Shown piece by piece: positions 9,316 to 18,468 of a stretch of DNA of 64,000 nucleotides (position 1 is its first letter; the number at the start of each line of letters is the position of its first letter). The position numbers were made by a program, and so were the translations under genes. The stretch spans positions 90,772 through 154,771 of the forward strand of contig NZ_JACJQJ010000016.1 of assembly GCF_014696615.1 (NCBI RefSeq). Reading direction: 5' to 3'. Under the pieces are notes generated by a model. The model was not told the DNA's origin. It saw nothing but the letters and a program-made list of their open reading frames with translations, and did no database searches. The stretch is from Nostoc linckia FACHB-104. Lineage in GTDB: Bacteria; Cyanobacteriota; Cyanobacteriia; Cyanobacteriales; Nostocaceae.

Positions 9316-10491
9316 ATGATGGGAATTCTGCAACAACTGCGACGACGAACGCCTTTAGGATGGCTGCAACTGAGTCATGAAAAAAGTCGGCTGCTGGTAG
9401 CATTATCAGGCATCGCTTTTGCTGATGTTCTGATGTTTATGCAGTTTGGCTTTCAGAGCGCTTTATATGACAGTAACACCAGACTGCATCGCAGTTTACT
9501 TTCAGACATTGTTATCATTGGTTCCCAAACCCGCAACCTGCAAAGAATATCTACCTTTTCTCGGCGGCGACTTTATCAAGCTATGGATATACCAGGGGTA
9601 AAGTCAGCTGAAGGAATTTATATCGGCACAATGATCTGGAAGAATCCCCAAACAAGGCGTGACACAGAAATTCTGGTGATTGGATTCAATCCAGATAAGC
9701 CAACTTTCGAGTTACCAGAAGTTAATCAACAATTGCAGGCAATTAAACAACCATATACCGTTTTGTTCGACCGTGGCGCTAGGGGTGAATACCAAGAAAC
9801 AATTGCCCAATTGGAACAGGGTAAGCCTGTGAAGACGGAAATAGAACGTCGAACCGTGACTATTAGTGGTTTATTTAAAGTCGGGGCTTCTTTTGGTGCT
9901 GATGGCACTTTAATGACTAGCGATGAAAACTTTTTGCGGCTATTTCCACACCAACCAGCAGCCAATATCAGTGTCGGCTTGATTCAGTTACAACCCGGCG
10001 CTGACATTCAACAGGTAGTAGCAGGATTAAAATCCCATCTAGGAAACGAAGTTAAAATCCTGACTCATGAACAATTTATTCAGTTTGAAAATGATTTTTG
10101 GAGTCGCAACTCGCCAATCGGATTTATTTTTAATCTCGGTGTCTCGATGGGTTTTTCTGTAGGGGTGATTCTGGTTTATCAAGTTCTATCTACAGATGTG
10201 AATGCCCATGTCAGAGAATATGCCACCTTTAAAGCTATGGGGTATCGCAATTTATACCTGCTATGTGTAGTCTTTGAAGAAGCAGTAATTTTGGCGATGT
10301 TAGGCTTTATTCCAGGTACAGCAGCCTCTTTAGGTCTTTATTATCTCACCCGCAACGCCACCAATTTACCAATTTATATGACTGCAGTCAGAGCTTTGCA
10401 AGTACTATTACTTACCATCATTATGTGTACTATTTCGGGTGCGATCGCCACCCGCAAACTCCAATCTGCTGACCCCGCTGATATGTTTTAG
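9316..10491 (+). CDS. devC: ABC exporter permease, DevC family
   Basis: MacB/FtsX-like permease; PLGWLQLSHEKSRLLVALSGIAFADVLMFMQFGFQ is a DevC-type N-terminus. Confidence 0.85.
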   Translation: MMGILQQLRRRTPLGWLQLSHEKSRLLVALSGIAFADVLMFMQFGFQSALYDSNTRLHRSLLSDIVIIGSQTRNLQRISTFSRRRLYQAMDIPGVKSAEGIYIGTMIWKNPQTRRDTEILVIGFNPDKPTFELPEVNQQLQAIKQPYTVLFDRGARGEYQETIAQLEQGKPVKTEIERRTVTISGLFKVGASFGADGTLMTSDENFLRLFPHQPAANISVGLIQLQPGADIQQVVAGLKSHLGNEVKILTHEQFIQFENDFWSRNSPIGFIFNLGVSMGFSVGVILVYQVLSTDVNAHVREYATFKAMGYRNLYLLCVVFEEAVILAMLGFIPGTAASLGLYYLTRNATNLPIYMTAVRALQVLLLTIIMCTISGAIATRKLQSADPADMF

Positions 10492-10495
10492 CATT

Positions 10496-10548
10496 TGTCA
10501 TTGGTCATTGGTCATTTGTCATTGGTCATTTGTCATTGGTTATTTCCC
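10496..10548 (+). repeat. STRR heptanucleotide tract (GTCATTGGTCATTTGTCATT...)
   Basis: Repeated CATTGGT/CATTTGT units between devC and devA. Confidence 0.85.
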
Positions 10549-10598
10549 CCTTATCTCCCTCATCTCCCTCATCTTCCTCGTCTCCCTCATCCCCCACT

Positions 10599-11288
10599 AT
10601 GCCAGTGATCTCGATCCGCAATCTCGACCACTATTTTGGACACGGTCAACTCCGCAAGCAAATTTTATTTAATATCAACTTGGATATTTACAGTGGTGAA
10701 ATTGTGTTTATGACTGGGCCCTCTGGTTCTGGGAAGACAACACTTCTCACCTTAGTGGGTGGATTGCGTTCTGCCCAATTTGGTAGTTTGCAGGTTTTGG
10801 GGCGAGAACTTTGCGGTGCTAGTCACCAACAATTAGTAGAGTCACGACGACGGAATGGTTATATTTTTCAAGCGCACAATTTACACGGTAGCTTGACGGC
10901 ACTCCAGAACGTCAAAATGGGTTTAGAACTGCACCAGCATATTGAATTAGCTGAAATGCGTAGTCGTTCAGCCCAAATGTTGGAGCAAGTAGGCTTAGGA
11001 AATTGCTTGCATTACTACCCCGATCAATTATCAGGTGGGCAAAAACAGCGAGTGGCGATCGCCCGTGCTTTGGTCAGTCATCCGCAAATTGTTCTAGCTG
11101 ATGAACCGACTGCAGCGCTTGATGGTCAGTCGGGGCGAGATGTCGTCAACCTCATGCAAAAATTGGCAAAGGAACAAGGCTGTACCATCCTCATGGTGAC
11201 TCATGACAATCGGATTCTCGATATAGGCGATCGCATTGTGCATCTCGAAGACGGTGAATTAAAGTCAAAAGTTAAAGTTATCAATTAA
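10599..11288 (+). CDS. devA: ABC exporter ATP-binding protein, DevA family
   Basis: Walker A GPSGSGKTT, signature LSGGQKQR, Walker B LADEPT; internal Met MPVISIRN is the better start than ORF start 10530. Confidence 0.9.
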   Translation: MPVISIRNLDHYFGHGQLRKQILFNINLDIYSGEIVFMTGPSGSGKTTLLTLVGGLRSAQFGSLQVLGRELCGASHQQLVESRRRNGYIFQAHNLHGSLTALQNVKMGLELHQHIELAEMRSRSAQMLEQVGLGNCLHYYPDQLSGGQKQRVAIARALVSHPQIVLADEPTAALDGQSGRDVVNLMQKLAKEQGCTILMVTHDNRILDIGDRIVHLEDGELKSKVKVIN

Positions 11289-11523
11289 ATAATTAAATTT
11301 AAAGTTTTTTATCTTATAAATTATTTATTCCCAAGAAAAACTGTTACCAGTTGCCTAAAAGTCTTTAAAATAAAGCTTTCCTTAAGATTTCGCTACTAAC
11401 TCTGAGGGCTAAACGTCAAGGATTTTAAATTTTGTAAAGCAATAAGTAAAGAGTCGTAACAGTTTGACAATAGGAAAGTGCTGTTCACAGCAATCCTGCT
11501 GACACCTGAATAAAGGTGCCAAT

Positions 11524-12486
11524 TTGACAATGATTGAAAACCTGTTCCATGCTTACACTCCTCTATTGACCTGGATAGGACTAGGGCTAGTACTATCTCG
11601 GTTTATCCCCGATAGTTTTCTCAAATTACTGGGGTATGGTCTTTATTGGGTAGGAGTTCCCCTGCAACTTTTTGTTTTAGCACGTCATACTGATTTATCT
11701 CATGGGGGGCTAATACCTGCGATCGCCATCGGAGTATTACTGCTGAGTATGGTTTTCGCACTTTTATTTTGGTGGGGATTGCGAGTCAGCGCTAGCCCCA
11801 AACCGCAAGCAGAAAATTCATTTGATGATCCTGTCGTGCGAGCCAGTTTAGGCAGTTTTATTTTGGCTACGATTTTAGGCAATACAGGCTTCGTCGGCTT
11901 AACACTCGCACAGGTGTTAACTGGCCCTAGCAATATGGACTGGGCAGTATTATTCAGCGTCACCAACAATGTTATCGGTACCTACGGCATTGCTGTTTTA
12001 ATTGCCAGCTATTTTGGTAACAGAGAAACCAAAAACCATTGGTGGATTCAGGTGCGGGATTTGGTAACTGTGCCGAGTTTGTGGGCATTTTTTATTGGCT
12101 TAAATACCCAATTTATTAAATTTCCTGAAGTAGTTGAGTCAGGACTAGAACAAGCTGTTTGGGTGGTGATTGCTTTTGCTTTATTGTTGGTGGGCTTGCG
12201 AATGACAGCCATCAAAGCCGGAAATAGTTTGAAAATGGCTGTAGTTGCCAGTCTACTGAAAGTTTTGATAGTGCCTTTGTTGGTGGGGTTAGGCGCTACC
12301 TATGTAGGTGTGATTGGTGAACCACGGTTAGTACTAGTGCTGATGTCTGGAACACCTACAGGGCTTTCTGTACTGATTTTGGCAGAAGTTTATGAATTAG
12401 ATCGCAATTTGCTGGCGAGTAGTATTGCCTTGACTTTTGTGGGATTACTTCTAGTACTTCCTTTATGGCTGACCTGGTTTAGCTAA
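11524..12486 (+). CDS. AEC (auxin efflux carrier) family transporter
   Basis: About ten hydrophobic helices, TNNVIGTYG and SGTPTGLSVLILAE motifs. Confidence 0.7.
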   Translation: MTMIENLFHAYTPLLTWIGLGLVLSRFIPDSFLKLLGYGLYWVGVPLQLFVLARHTDLSHGGLIPAIAIGVLLLSMVFALLFWWGLRVSASPKPQAENSFDDPVVRASLGSFILATILGNTGFVGLTLAQVLTGPSNMDWAVLFSVTNNVIGTYGIAVLIASYFGNRETKNHWWIQVRDLVTVPSLWAFFIGLNTQFIKFPEVVESGLEQAVWVVIAFALLLVGLRMTAIKAGNSLKMAVVASLLKVLIVPLLVGLGATYVGVIGEPRLVLVLMSGTPTGLSVLILAEVYELDRNLLASSIALTFVGLLLVLPLWLTWFS

Positions 12487-12788
12487 AATTTTGTAACAGT
12501 ATAAAAATAATTATCTGCGATCGCTAGCTTAAACTGAAAATACAGTTAAACTATCCGTAATTCCCTAGATTTTCCTTTCTCTGATGGCTAAACTGTTATC
12601 TATTTCAGCTAGCCAAAAAATTTAAAATAATTTTCTGTTCCTGATTCTTGACAACAAGGCAATTAGAGTTTAGCCTCTGGACAATTTAAAAAGATTGATC
12701 TTTTTAGAGAATATTTACTTCTATGAGGAAACACTAGTAGTACTAAGCTAGTCTGTTGTCCACAGAAGTTAGGTTTTTTTGTGGCTCT

Positions 12789-13724
12789 ATGACTATTGAG
12801 AATCGCACTAATAATTCTCCAACTCAGGGGTTGGGTTTTAATATTAAAGGTTTTAGACCCCATCGACGGACAGCAAATTTGTTCATGGGGATGTTTGCTG
12901 CGATTCCCGTCGCTTTGGCATTACCTGTGGATGCTTTACAGGTACAAGTAAATCCTAATAATCCCAAATTGGGTGACACTATCTCGGTTGTGATTAATCT
13001 AGATAATCCAGCCAATGGTAATAATCCCACGGTGGTTAGTAGTGATAAAACTTACCCTGCGTTTGAAATTGCACCGAATCAATATCGGGCTTTTATCCCC
13101 ACAAGTCCCCTAGAAAAGGCTGGCAATAGAACAATTCGGGTTTCAGGGGATGATCAGGTGCAAAACTTATCAGTGCAAGTGCAAAAACGCACTTTTCCTG
13201 TACAAAGGATTAATTTACCACCAGGGAAAGCTGGAGTCCAGGCTACAGAGCTTGAACTTAAGCGTGTGGCGGCTTTTAAGGCATTACAAACACCCGAAAA
13301 GTATTGGAGTGGCCCTTTTTTAAAGCCAAATAAAGGGCGCATGAGTACAATTTATGGTGTTCGCCGTTACTATAATGGTAAATTTGCACATGATTACTAT
13401 CATCGTGGCGTTGACTACGCTGGTGCAGCGGGTTCACCCGTAGTTGCCCCAGCTGCGGGAAAAGTTGCTTTAGTCGGCACAGTATCCCAAGGTTTTCGGG
13501 TTCACGGTAACGTCGTTGGCATCGATCACGGTCAAGGAGTCACCAGTATTTTCATGCACCTGAGTCGCATTAATGTCAAAGAAGGCGACATTGTTAAACC
13601 TAACCAGCTAATTGGCGCAGTCGGTTCAACAGGTGCTTCCACTGGGCCACATTTGCACTGGGGTCTTTATGTCAATGGGGTATCGGTTGATCCTACGCCT
13701 TGGAGAACTAAGGCTGTTGAATAA
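12789..13724 (+). CDS. M23 family metallopeptidase (LytM-type)
   Basis: HRGVDYAGAAGSPVVAPAAGKV and TGPHLHWGLYVNG zinc-ligand motifs. Confidence 0.9.
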   Translation: MTIENRTNNSPTQGLGFNIKGFRPHRRTANLFMGMFAAIPVALALPVDALQVQVNPNNPKLGDTISVVINLDNPANGNNPTVVSSDKTYPAFEIAPNQYRAFIPTSPLEKAGNRTIRVSGDDQVQNLSVQVQKRTFPVQRINLPPGKAGVQATELELKRVAAFKALQTPEKYWSGPFLKPNKGRMSTIYGVRRYYNGKFAHDYYHRGVDYAGAAGSPVVAPAAGKVALVGTVSQGFRVHGNVVGIDHGQGVTSIFMHLSRINVKEGDIVKPNQLIGAVGSTGASTGPHLHWGLYVNGVSVDPTPWRTKAVE

Positions 13725-13830
13725 CAGAGATAAGATTGATCAAGACTGTACATAATTTGTATATTTTTTTGCCTATAATTAGGCAAAATGGACTAGATTG
13801 GTACCGTCCCTACCTTGCTTCGGTGGCTAA

Positions 13831-14388
13831 ATGATGATGAGCGTTATGAGTATTGAAAAAATTGTAGAACAAGCTCTCCAGGATGGTTATTTGACACCAG
13901 CAATGGAAGCAGAAGTTGGGCGCATCTGTGATAACGCCTCGGAACTCTCAATAGAAGAGTATATGGCGCTGGATAGATTGATGGGGGCGCTATTAACTGG
14001 AGAAGTTGTGGCGGTACCTCGCAAACAATTTATCAACGTCATGGAAGAGCTGGTCTTAACAGAAGCGATCGCCCGTGTAGCAGAAATTGAAGCTACTAGC
14101 GAAAGCTCATTAGATGTAGGCGATATTGCCGCTTATGCCCTCAATCGCCTGCCGCCCCTATACGCGACGACGGAAGAAGGTGCTAACTACCAGCGTCAAC
14201 GCGCTAAGGCAGAACTTCAAGAACTAATTGCCCTGCAAATAGGTGAAGCGATCGGTCGTAACCTCGATCAACCCAATGACAATAGAACGCCGGTCGTGGG
14301 CAAAAGCACAGGCAATGAAGTTCTACGCCAAGTTAGTAACTTACTCCAAGTTTACGCGCCCACTTTCGAGCAAAAAGCACAATCTTAA
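13831..14388 (+). CDS. Late competence development ComFB family protein (CdgR-like, putative c-di-GMP receptor)
   Basis: VMEELVLTEAIARVAEIEATSESSLDVGDIAAYALNRLPPLYATTEEG matches the ComFB core. Confidence 0.75.
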   Translation: MMMSVMSIEKIVEQALQDGYLTPAMEAEVGRICDNASELSIEEYMALDRLMGALLTGEVVAVPRKQFINVMEELVLTEAIARVAEIEATSESSLDVGDIAAYALNRLPPLYATTEEGANYQRQRAKAELQELIALQIGEAIGRNLDQPNDNRTPVVGKSTGNEVLRQVSNLLQVYAPTFEQKAQS

Positions 14389-14553
14389 TGCTCAAGAGTC
14401 TCCAGTCCCAGGTCAACTGTTAATACTCAGTTGACCGTTGACTCTTGAACATCATCTGCTTGACCTAGGGAAATCCCATTGTCCTTGTTATCTCCCCTGC
14501 TCTACGAGATGCTGCGCCAAGGGAGAATACTGCAATGCCTCCTCTTAAATAAA

Positions 14554-15381
14554 TCAATCTTGTACTATCACTGGTGTCCCTACCTTCACTTGCTCATAAA
14601 GCAAACGGACATCAGGATTACGCATTCTTAAACAACCGTGAGAAATCGCAGTTCCTAAAGCGTTAGTATCTGGTGTGCCGTGAAAGCCAATTTCATTATG
14701 TCCATCTGACCAAAATCCAATCCATCGGTCGCCCAGAGGGCTATCAGGGCCTGCTGCAAACACTTTATCAGTAATTGGATGCCGCCATATCGGGTCATGT
14801 TGCATATGATGCACTTGAAAAGAACCTGTAGGCGTATCCCAACCCTTTTTACCCACTGCAATGGGATAGCTAGCTATAACTACATCTGAACGGTAAACAT
14901 AGGCGCGGCGATCGCTTAAATCAACTACTACTTTTCTGTCACCAGATATCGACTTATTAGTATTAGATGATTTTTGTTGAGCTAAAACCTGCGGTAACAA
15001 AGACTGTGGCAGAAAAGATAGAGTAGAGTTCTTTTTTTGTTCTGGCGACACTAGCCGCGTATTTTGGGAGTCATCAGTTGCTCTAGCTACATTTTTATTA
15101 ACTGTTCCCGAATTAGTATTATGAAACTTTGTTGTCGAGGATTTGTTAGATGTAGACACCCTCTGAGTAGATTCATCAGGAAGTACAGATGCACCAAACG
15201 CGGTAGCTCCTAGACCTCTTTTGGGTAATTTTTCCTGATTATCCTTGCTGGAGGCTAACTGCTCAAACTGTTGCCCTGTAGACATGACGCGCCAATGGAC
15301 AGCCAGAGATAAGATTGCTGTCCCAAAACAGAGCCACATGATTATCCGCGTTACAGTTACATTTCTTATCATTGCCACCAC
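14554..15381 (-). CDS. L,D-transpeptidase (YkuD)
   Basis: HGTPDTNALGTAISHGCLRMRNPDVRLLYEQVKVGTPVIV catalytic HGT...SHGCLRM motif; N-terminal TM anchor. Confidence 0.92.
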   Translation of the reverse strand: MVAMIRNVTVTRIIMWLCFGTAILSLAVHWRVMSTGQQFEQLASSKDNQEKLPKRGLGATAFGASVLPDESTQRVSTSNKSSTTKFHNTNSGTVNKNVARATDDSQNTRLVSPEQKKNSTLSFLPQSLLPQVLAQQKSSNTNKSISGDRKVVVDLSDRRAYVYRSDVVIASYPIAVGKKGWDTPTGSFQVHHMQHDPIWRHPITDKVFAAGPDSPLGDRWIGFWSDGHNEIGFHGTPDTNALGTAISHGCLRMRNPDVRLLYEQVKVGTPVIVQD

Positions 15382-16284
15382 CTATTTTTGATCCCTGACA
15401 TATCTGTTGGCTAATTAGATGTACTGAGTCATCCAATCATCAAAAATTTATAAATACTTCTTAATTTCCTTATGAATTTACAAATACCAGTGGGCACACT
15501 AAGGCTATGCGGAAGTCTAAACCAGCAAATTTTTAGATGCAAGACTTCACTCCTTGAAACTTTTGAGGTGCAGCAATCAATCATTAATGGTGTGGGTGGG
15601 AGGAAGACCATGTTTGAAAAACTATTGCTAGCAATCACAATCACATTTTCCCTTAATTTCTTTTTGCAAGTTCGTGTACCCGATCAACAAAAGACAGGTA
15701 CCAATTATCAGCCGCATATAGAAACATCAGCAACAATTCTAGTCACAACACCAAATAAATAAAAGTCCAAGCAGCTACAACATCTGAAAATGCAAAAATT
15801 ATGATTTTGCCCCTAGGGAAAATGTTGCTGATATTCAAAACTTTGCCTATTTTAGTTTTTCAAGGAATTTTTGGGGAAGAATAGTCGTGTCCCTGATACC
15901 TGAAGACTTACAGATGGCTCTAAATAGGCAGTAGTTAAAGGTACAAGGCGATGAAGAAGCAGAGGCAATAAGGTAAAAATCACCAATCCCAATTTTCCTT
16001 ATATGCTTTATACACTCTTCAATATTTATGTCAAGCGTATGAGGTCAGATAACGCTAATTGCACAAATGTCAGTAACATTGCTGTGTCATTAACATTTAG
16101 CGAATTCTGTCTGAAATGGTTATCCTGCAATTACTTGAGTCAAATATAAGCTCTCTTCATTGCTTAATATTGGCTCAAACTTATACACCTCATTGTTCCA
16201 GTAATAAATCCGTCCCTGATTGCGGAACTTCCTGGCAATTACCAGGTCTAATAGTAAGGGATGATTTACAAGCCAGTACGATCT

Positions 16285-16941
16285 ATGAGTCAATCGATTA
16301 CTGTATCCTGGTCAACGGTTGATGCGAATTTTTCGGAAGCATCAGTGCAAGTTGACAAACTCTCTAATCACGATTTAATTCTGCGCTGTCAAGTCGGGCT
16401 GCGCCCTGATCGTGCTGCGTTTGCAGAACTACTGCGCCGCTATCAAACTCAAGTCGATAGGGTGTTATATCACTTAGCACCAGATTGGGCTGACAGAGCT
16501 GATTTGGCTCAGGAAGTTTGGATTCGCGTGTATCGGAATATTAACCGACTGCAAGAACCATCTAAATTTCGGGGCTGGTTAAGCCGGATTGCAACAAACT
16601 TGTTTTACGACGAGTTACGCAAACGCAAACGGGTTGTTAGTCCCTTATCCCTGGATGCTCCCCGCTCGGTAGATGATGGTGAGATGGATTGGGAAATTGC
16701 TGGAGATACTCCAGGCCCAGAGGAAGAACTGACAACTAGAGAATTTTACGAGCAACTACGAGAAGCGATCGCCGATTTACCAGAAGTGTTCCGCACGACA
16801 ATTGTGCTCAGAGAAATCGAAGGTTTGGCATATGAAGAAATTGCCGAAATCACTGGGGTTTCCTTGGGAACTGTGAAGTCAAGAATCGCTAGAGCTAGAT
16901 CTAGATTGCAAGCTCAGTTGCAAAACTATCTAGATGCTTAA
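16285..16941 (+). CDS. sigG: ECF-type RNA polymerase sigma factor, SigG-like
   Basis: Region 2 (DLAQEVWIRVYRNINRLQEPSKFRGWLSRIATNLFYDELRK) and region 4 (LPEVFRTTIVLREIEGLAYEEIAEITGVSLGTVKSRIARARSRL). Confidence 0.85.
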   Translation: MSQSITVSWSTVDANFSEASVQVDKLSNHDLILRCQVGLRPDRAAFAELLRRYQTQVDRVLYHLAPDWADRADLAQEVWIRVYRNINRLQEPSKFRGWLSRIATNLFYDELRKRKRVVSPLSLDAPRSVDDGEMDWEIAGDTPGPEEELTTREFYEQLREAIADLPEVFRTTIVLREIEGLAYEEIAEITGVSLGTVKSRIARARSRLQAQLQNYLDA

Positions 16942-17108
16942 TTTACAGTATCTTTCCTCTGCCAAAGGACAGAACTTAAGTATTAATTAATAAAGGTTAA
17001 TAAGTGTGTAGAAATTTTAAAGAGACTCTGCCGTTAGGAAGAAAATTGATGAATTTCCCAAAAATATTCGCTGTCTTTACCCGTGTATGAATTGGTAATA
17101 ATGTTAAG

Positions 17109-17729
17109 ATGACTACTGATTCTCAGTTTGATGACCGTTCTCGCTGGCAAATATATCAAGAGTTAGCTGATGGAATGGCTAAGCCTACCAATGAATCAAC
17201 GGGTGCTATGGATGATATGGTGAAGCGCGATCGCTTCGAGTTATTAAGTGCTTACCTCGATGGAGAGGTTACAGCTGCTGAACGTAGGCAAGTAGAAGAA
17301 TGGCTAGCAACCGATGCTGCCGTTAAGTGCTTGTATGCGCGATTGTTAAATCTAAGGCAAGGGTTGCGGGCAATGCCAGTTCCGGCCTGCGAACAGCCAA
17401 TAGAAAAAACCGTCGAGCAAGTGATGACACGTATACGCCGACGTTCTCAGATAGCTTGGGCATTTGGCGGTGCTGCTGTTGCTGCTGTTTTCATTGGCTC
17501 ACTAGCTGGGATTATTCCAGGTGGGGACACCAAGACGCTGCAACTAGCGCAACAACGCATAGAACCCAGACAAGAAGCTATACCAGAGCCTGCGGTTCCT
17601 GAGTCACCCTTGATGGTGGCCATCAATAACCCAGTAATCGAAATTCCCAAAGCAGCAGTCGCCTCTCCGACTAAACCAGTGCATCAAGAACAGCCTAAAC
17701 AAGGACATCTTGAGCAGGGTATTAACTAA
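17109..17729 (+). CDS. Anti-sigma factor (degenerate ZAS-like), membrane anchored
   Basis: FELLSAYLDGEVTAAERRQVEEWLATDAAVKCLYARL, then a single TM helix; located directly after sigG. Confidence 0.75.
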   Translation: MTTDSQFDDRSRWQIYQELADGMAKPTNESTGAMDDMVKRDRFELLSAYLDGEVTAAERRQVEEWLATDAAVKCLYARLLNLRQGLRAMPVPACEQPIEKTVEQVMTRIRRRSQIAWAFGGAAVAAVFIGSLAGIIPGGDTKTLQLAQQRIEPRQEAIPEPAVPESPLMVAINNPVIEIPKAAVASPTKPVHQEQPKQGHLEQGIN

Positions 17730-17902
17730 AGTAGGTCGGCGAAATAAACATAACTGACTGAGGCTGTCATTTGTCCTTGGTCATTTGTGAGCCACTGCGT
17801 TTGGACGGGTTTCCTGGCTTAAAGCAAGTGGCATCAATTGTAAGGATTTCAAGCCTATTTACGTTTCTTAACATAAGTTTGGTGCAATTACCGACTTACT
17901 TA
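17728..17902. repeat. MITE-like element with AAGTAGGTCGG / CCGACTTACTT termini
   Basis: Imperfect inverted termini; internal sequence shared with 35577-35705 (GGCTGAGGCTGTCATT..., AAGGATTTCAA...TTTACGTT...TTAACATA). Confidence 0.65.
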
Positions 17903-17931
17903 ATCACTGAATTTAAGTGTAAATTGGCAAA

Positions 17932-18384
17932 TCATAACGACAGGTCGCTGGTAGTTAAACTGCAGCCAGTCCACCAGCCATCGGTTTGCAGCATACCCCC
18001 TAGCTGCTGAACTCGATCTGGCGACATAAAATAAACCCAAGCCAAACCCAAGGATAAGCCTTGGAGGTTGAAAATCTCAATCTCCTGGCGATTATAGAGA
18101 TTTTCCGATATTTGTCGTTGCTGCTGGTAATCTTCCAGCTCATCTAGCTGGCTTAAAATTTTTAAGTCGGCAAATGAAAGTAAATATCCTTGAACTTGGC
18201 TGTCCTCTAGAGTCATAGCAGGATAGCCCATTGGTAGCGCAAACAGTTTACCTGGGGCTATAGCTCTTTTGACATCTACGACTTTGCCAGCACAGTATCT
18301 TTTATAATTAACCTCACCCGGTTTGAGAGTGCCGTAAACAAAGACACGGAAAATCTCAGAAAATTTTATTTTTAATTCAGTCAT
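17932..18384 (-). CDS. Gamma-glutamylcyclotransferase family protein
   Basis: RVFVYGTLKPGEVN N-terminal motif and LDELEDY. Confidence 0.85.
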   Translation of the reverse strand: MTELKIKFSEIFRVFVYGTLKPGEVNYKRYCAGKVVDVKRAIAPGKLFALPMGYPAMTLEDSQVQGYLLSFADLKILSQLDELEDYQQQRQISENLYNRQEIEIFNLQGLSLGLAWVYFMSPDRVQQLGGMLQTDGWWTGCSLTTSDLSL

Positions 18385-18468
18385 AGCTTATTTTACCCAA
18401 CTGAAATTGTTTGCCTACCATTACAATATGGAGGCAGACATAGAACAAGATTCCAGTAGGAGCATTTT

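Noticed and set aside
10439-10672. Plus-strand ORF rich in SLVICHWSFVI
   Set aside because: Derived from the heptamer STRR tract between devC and devA
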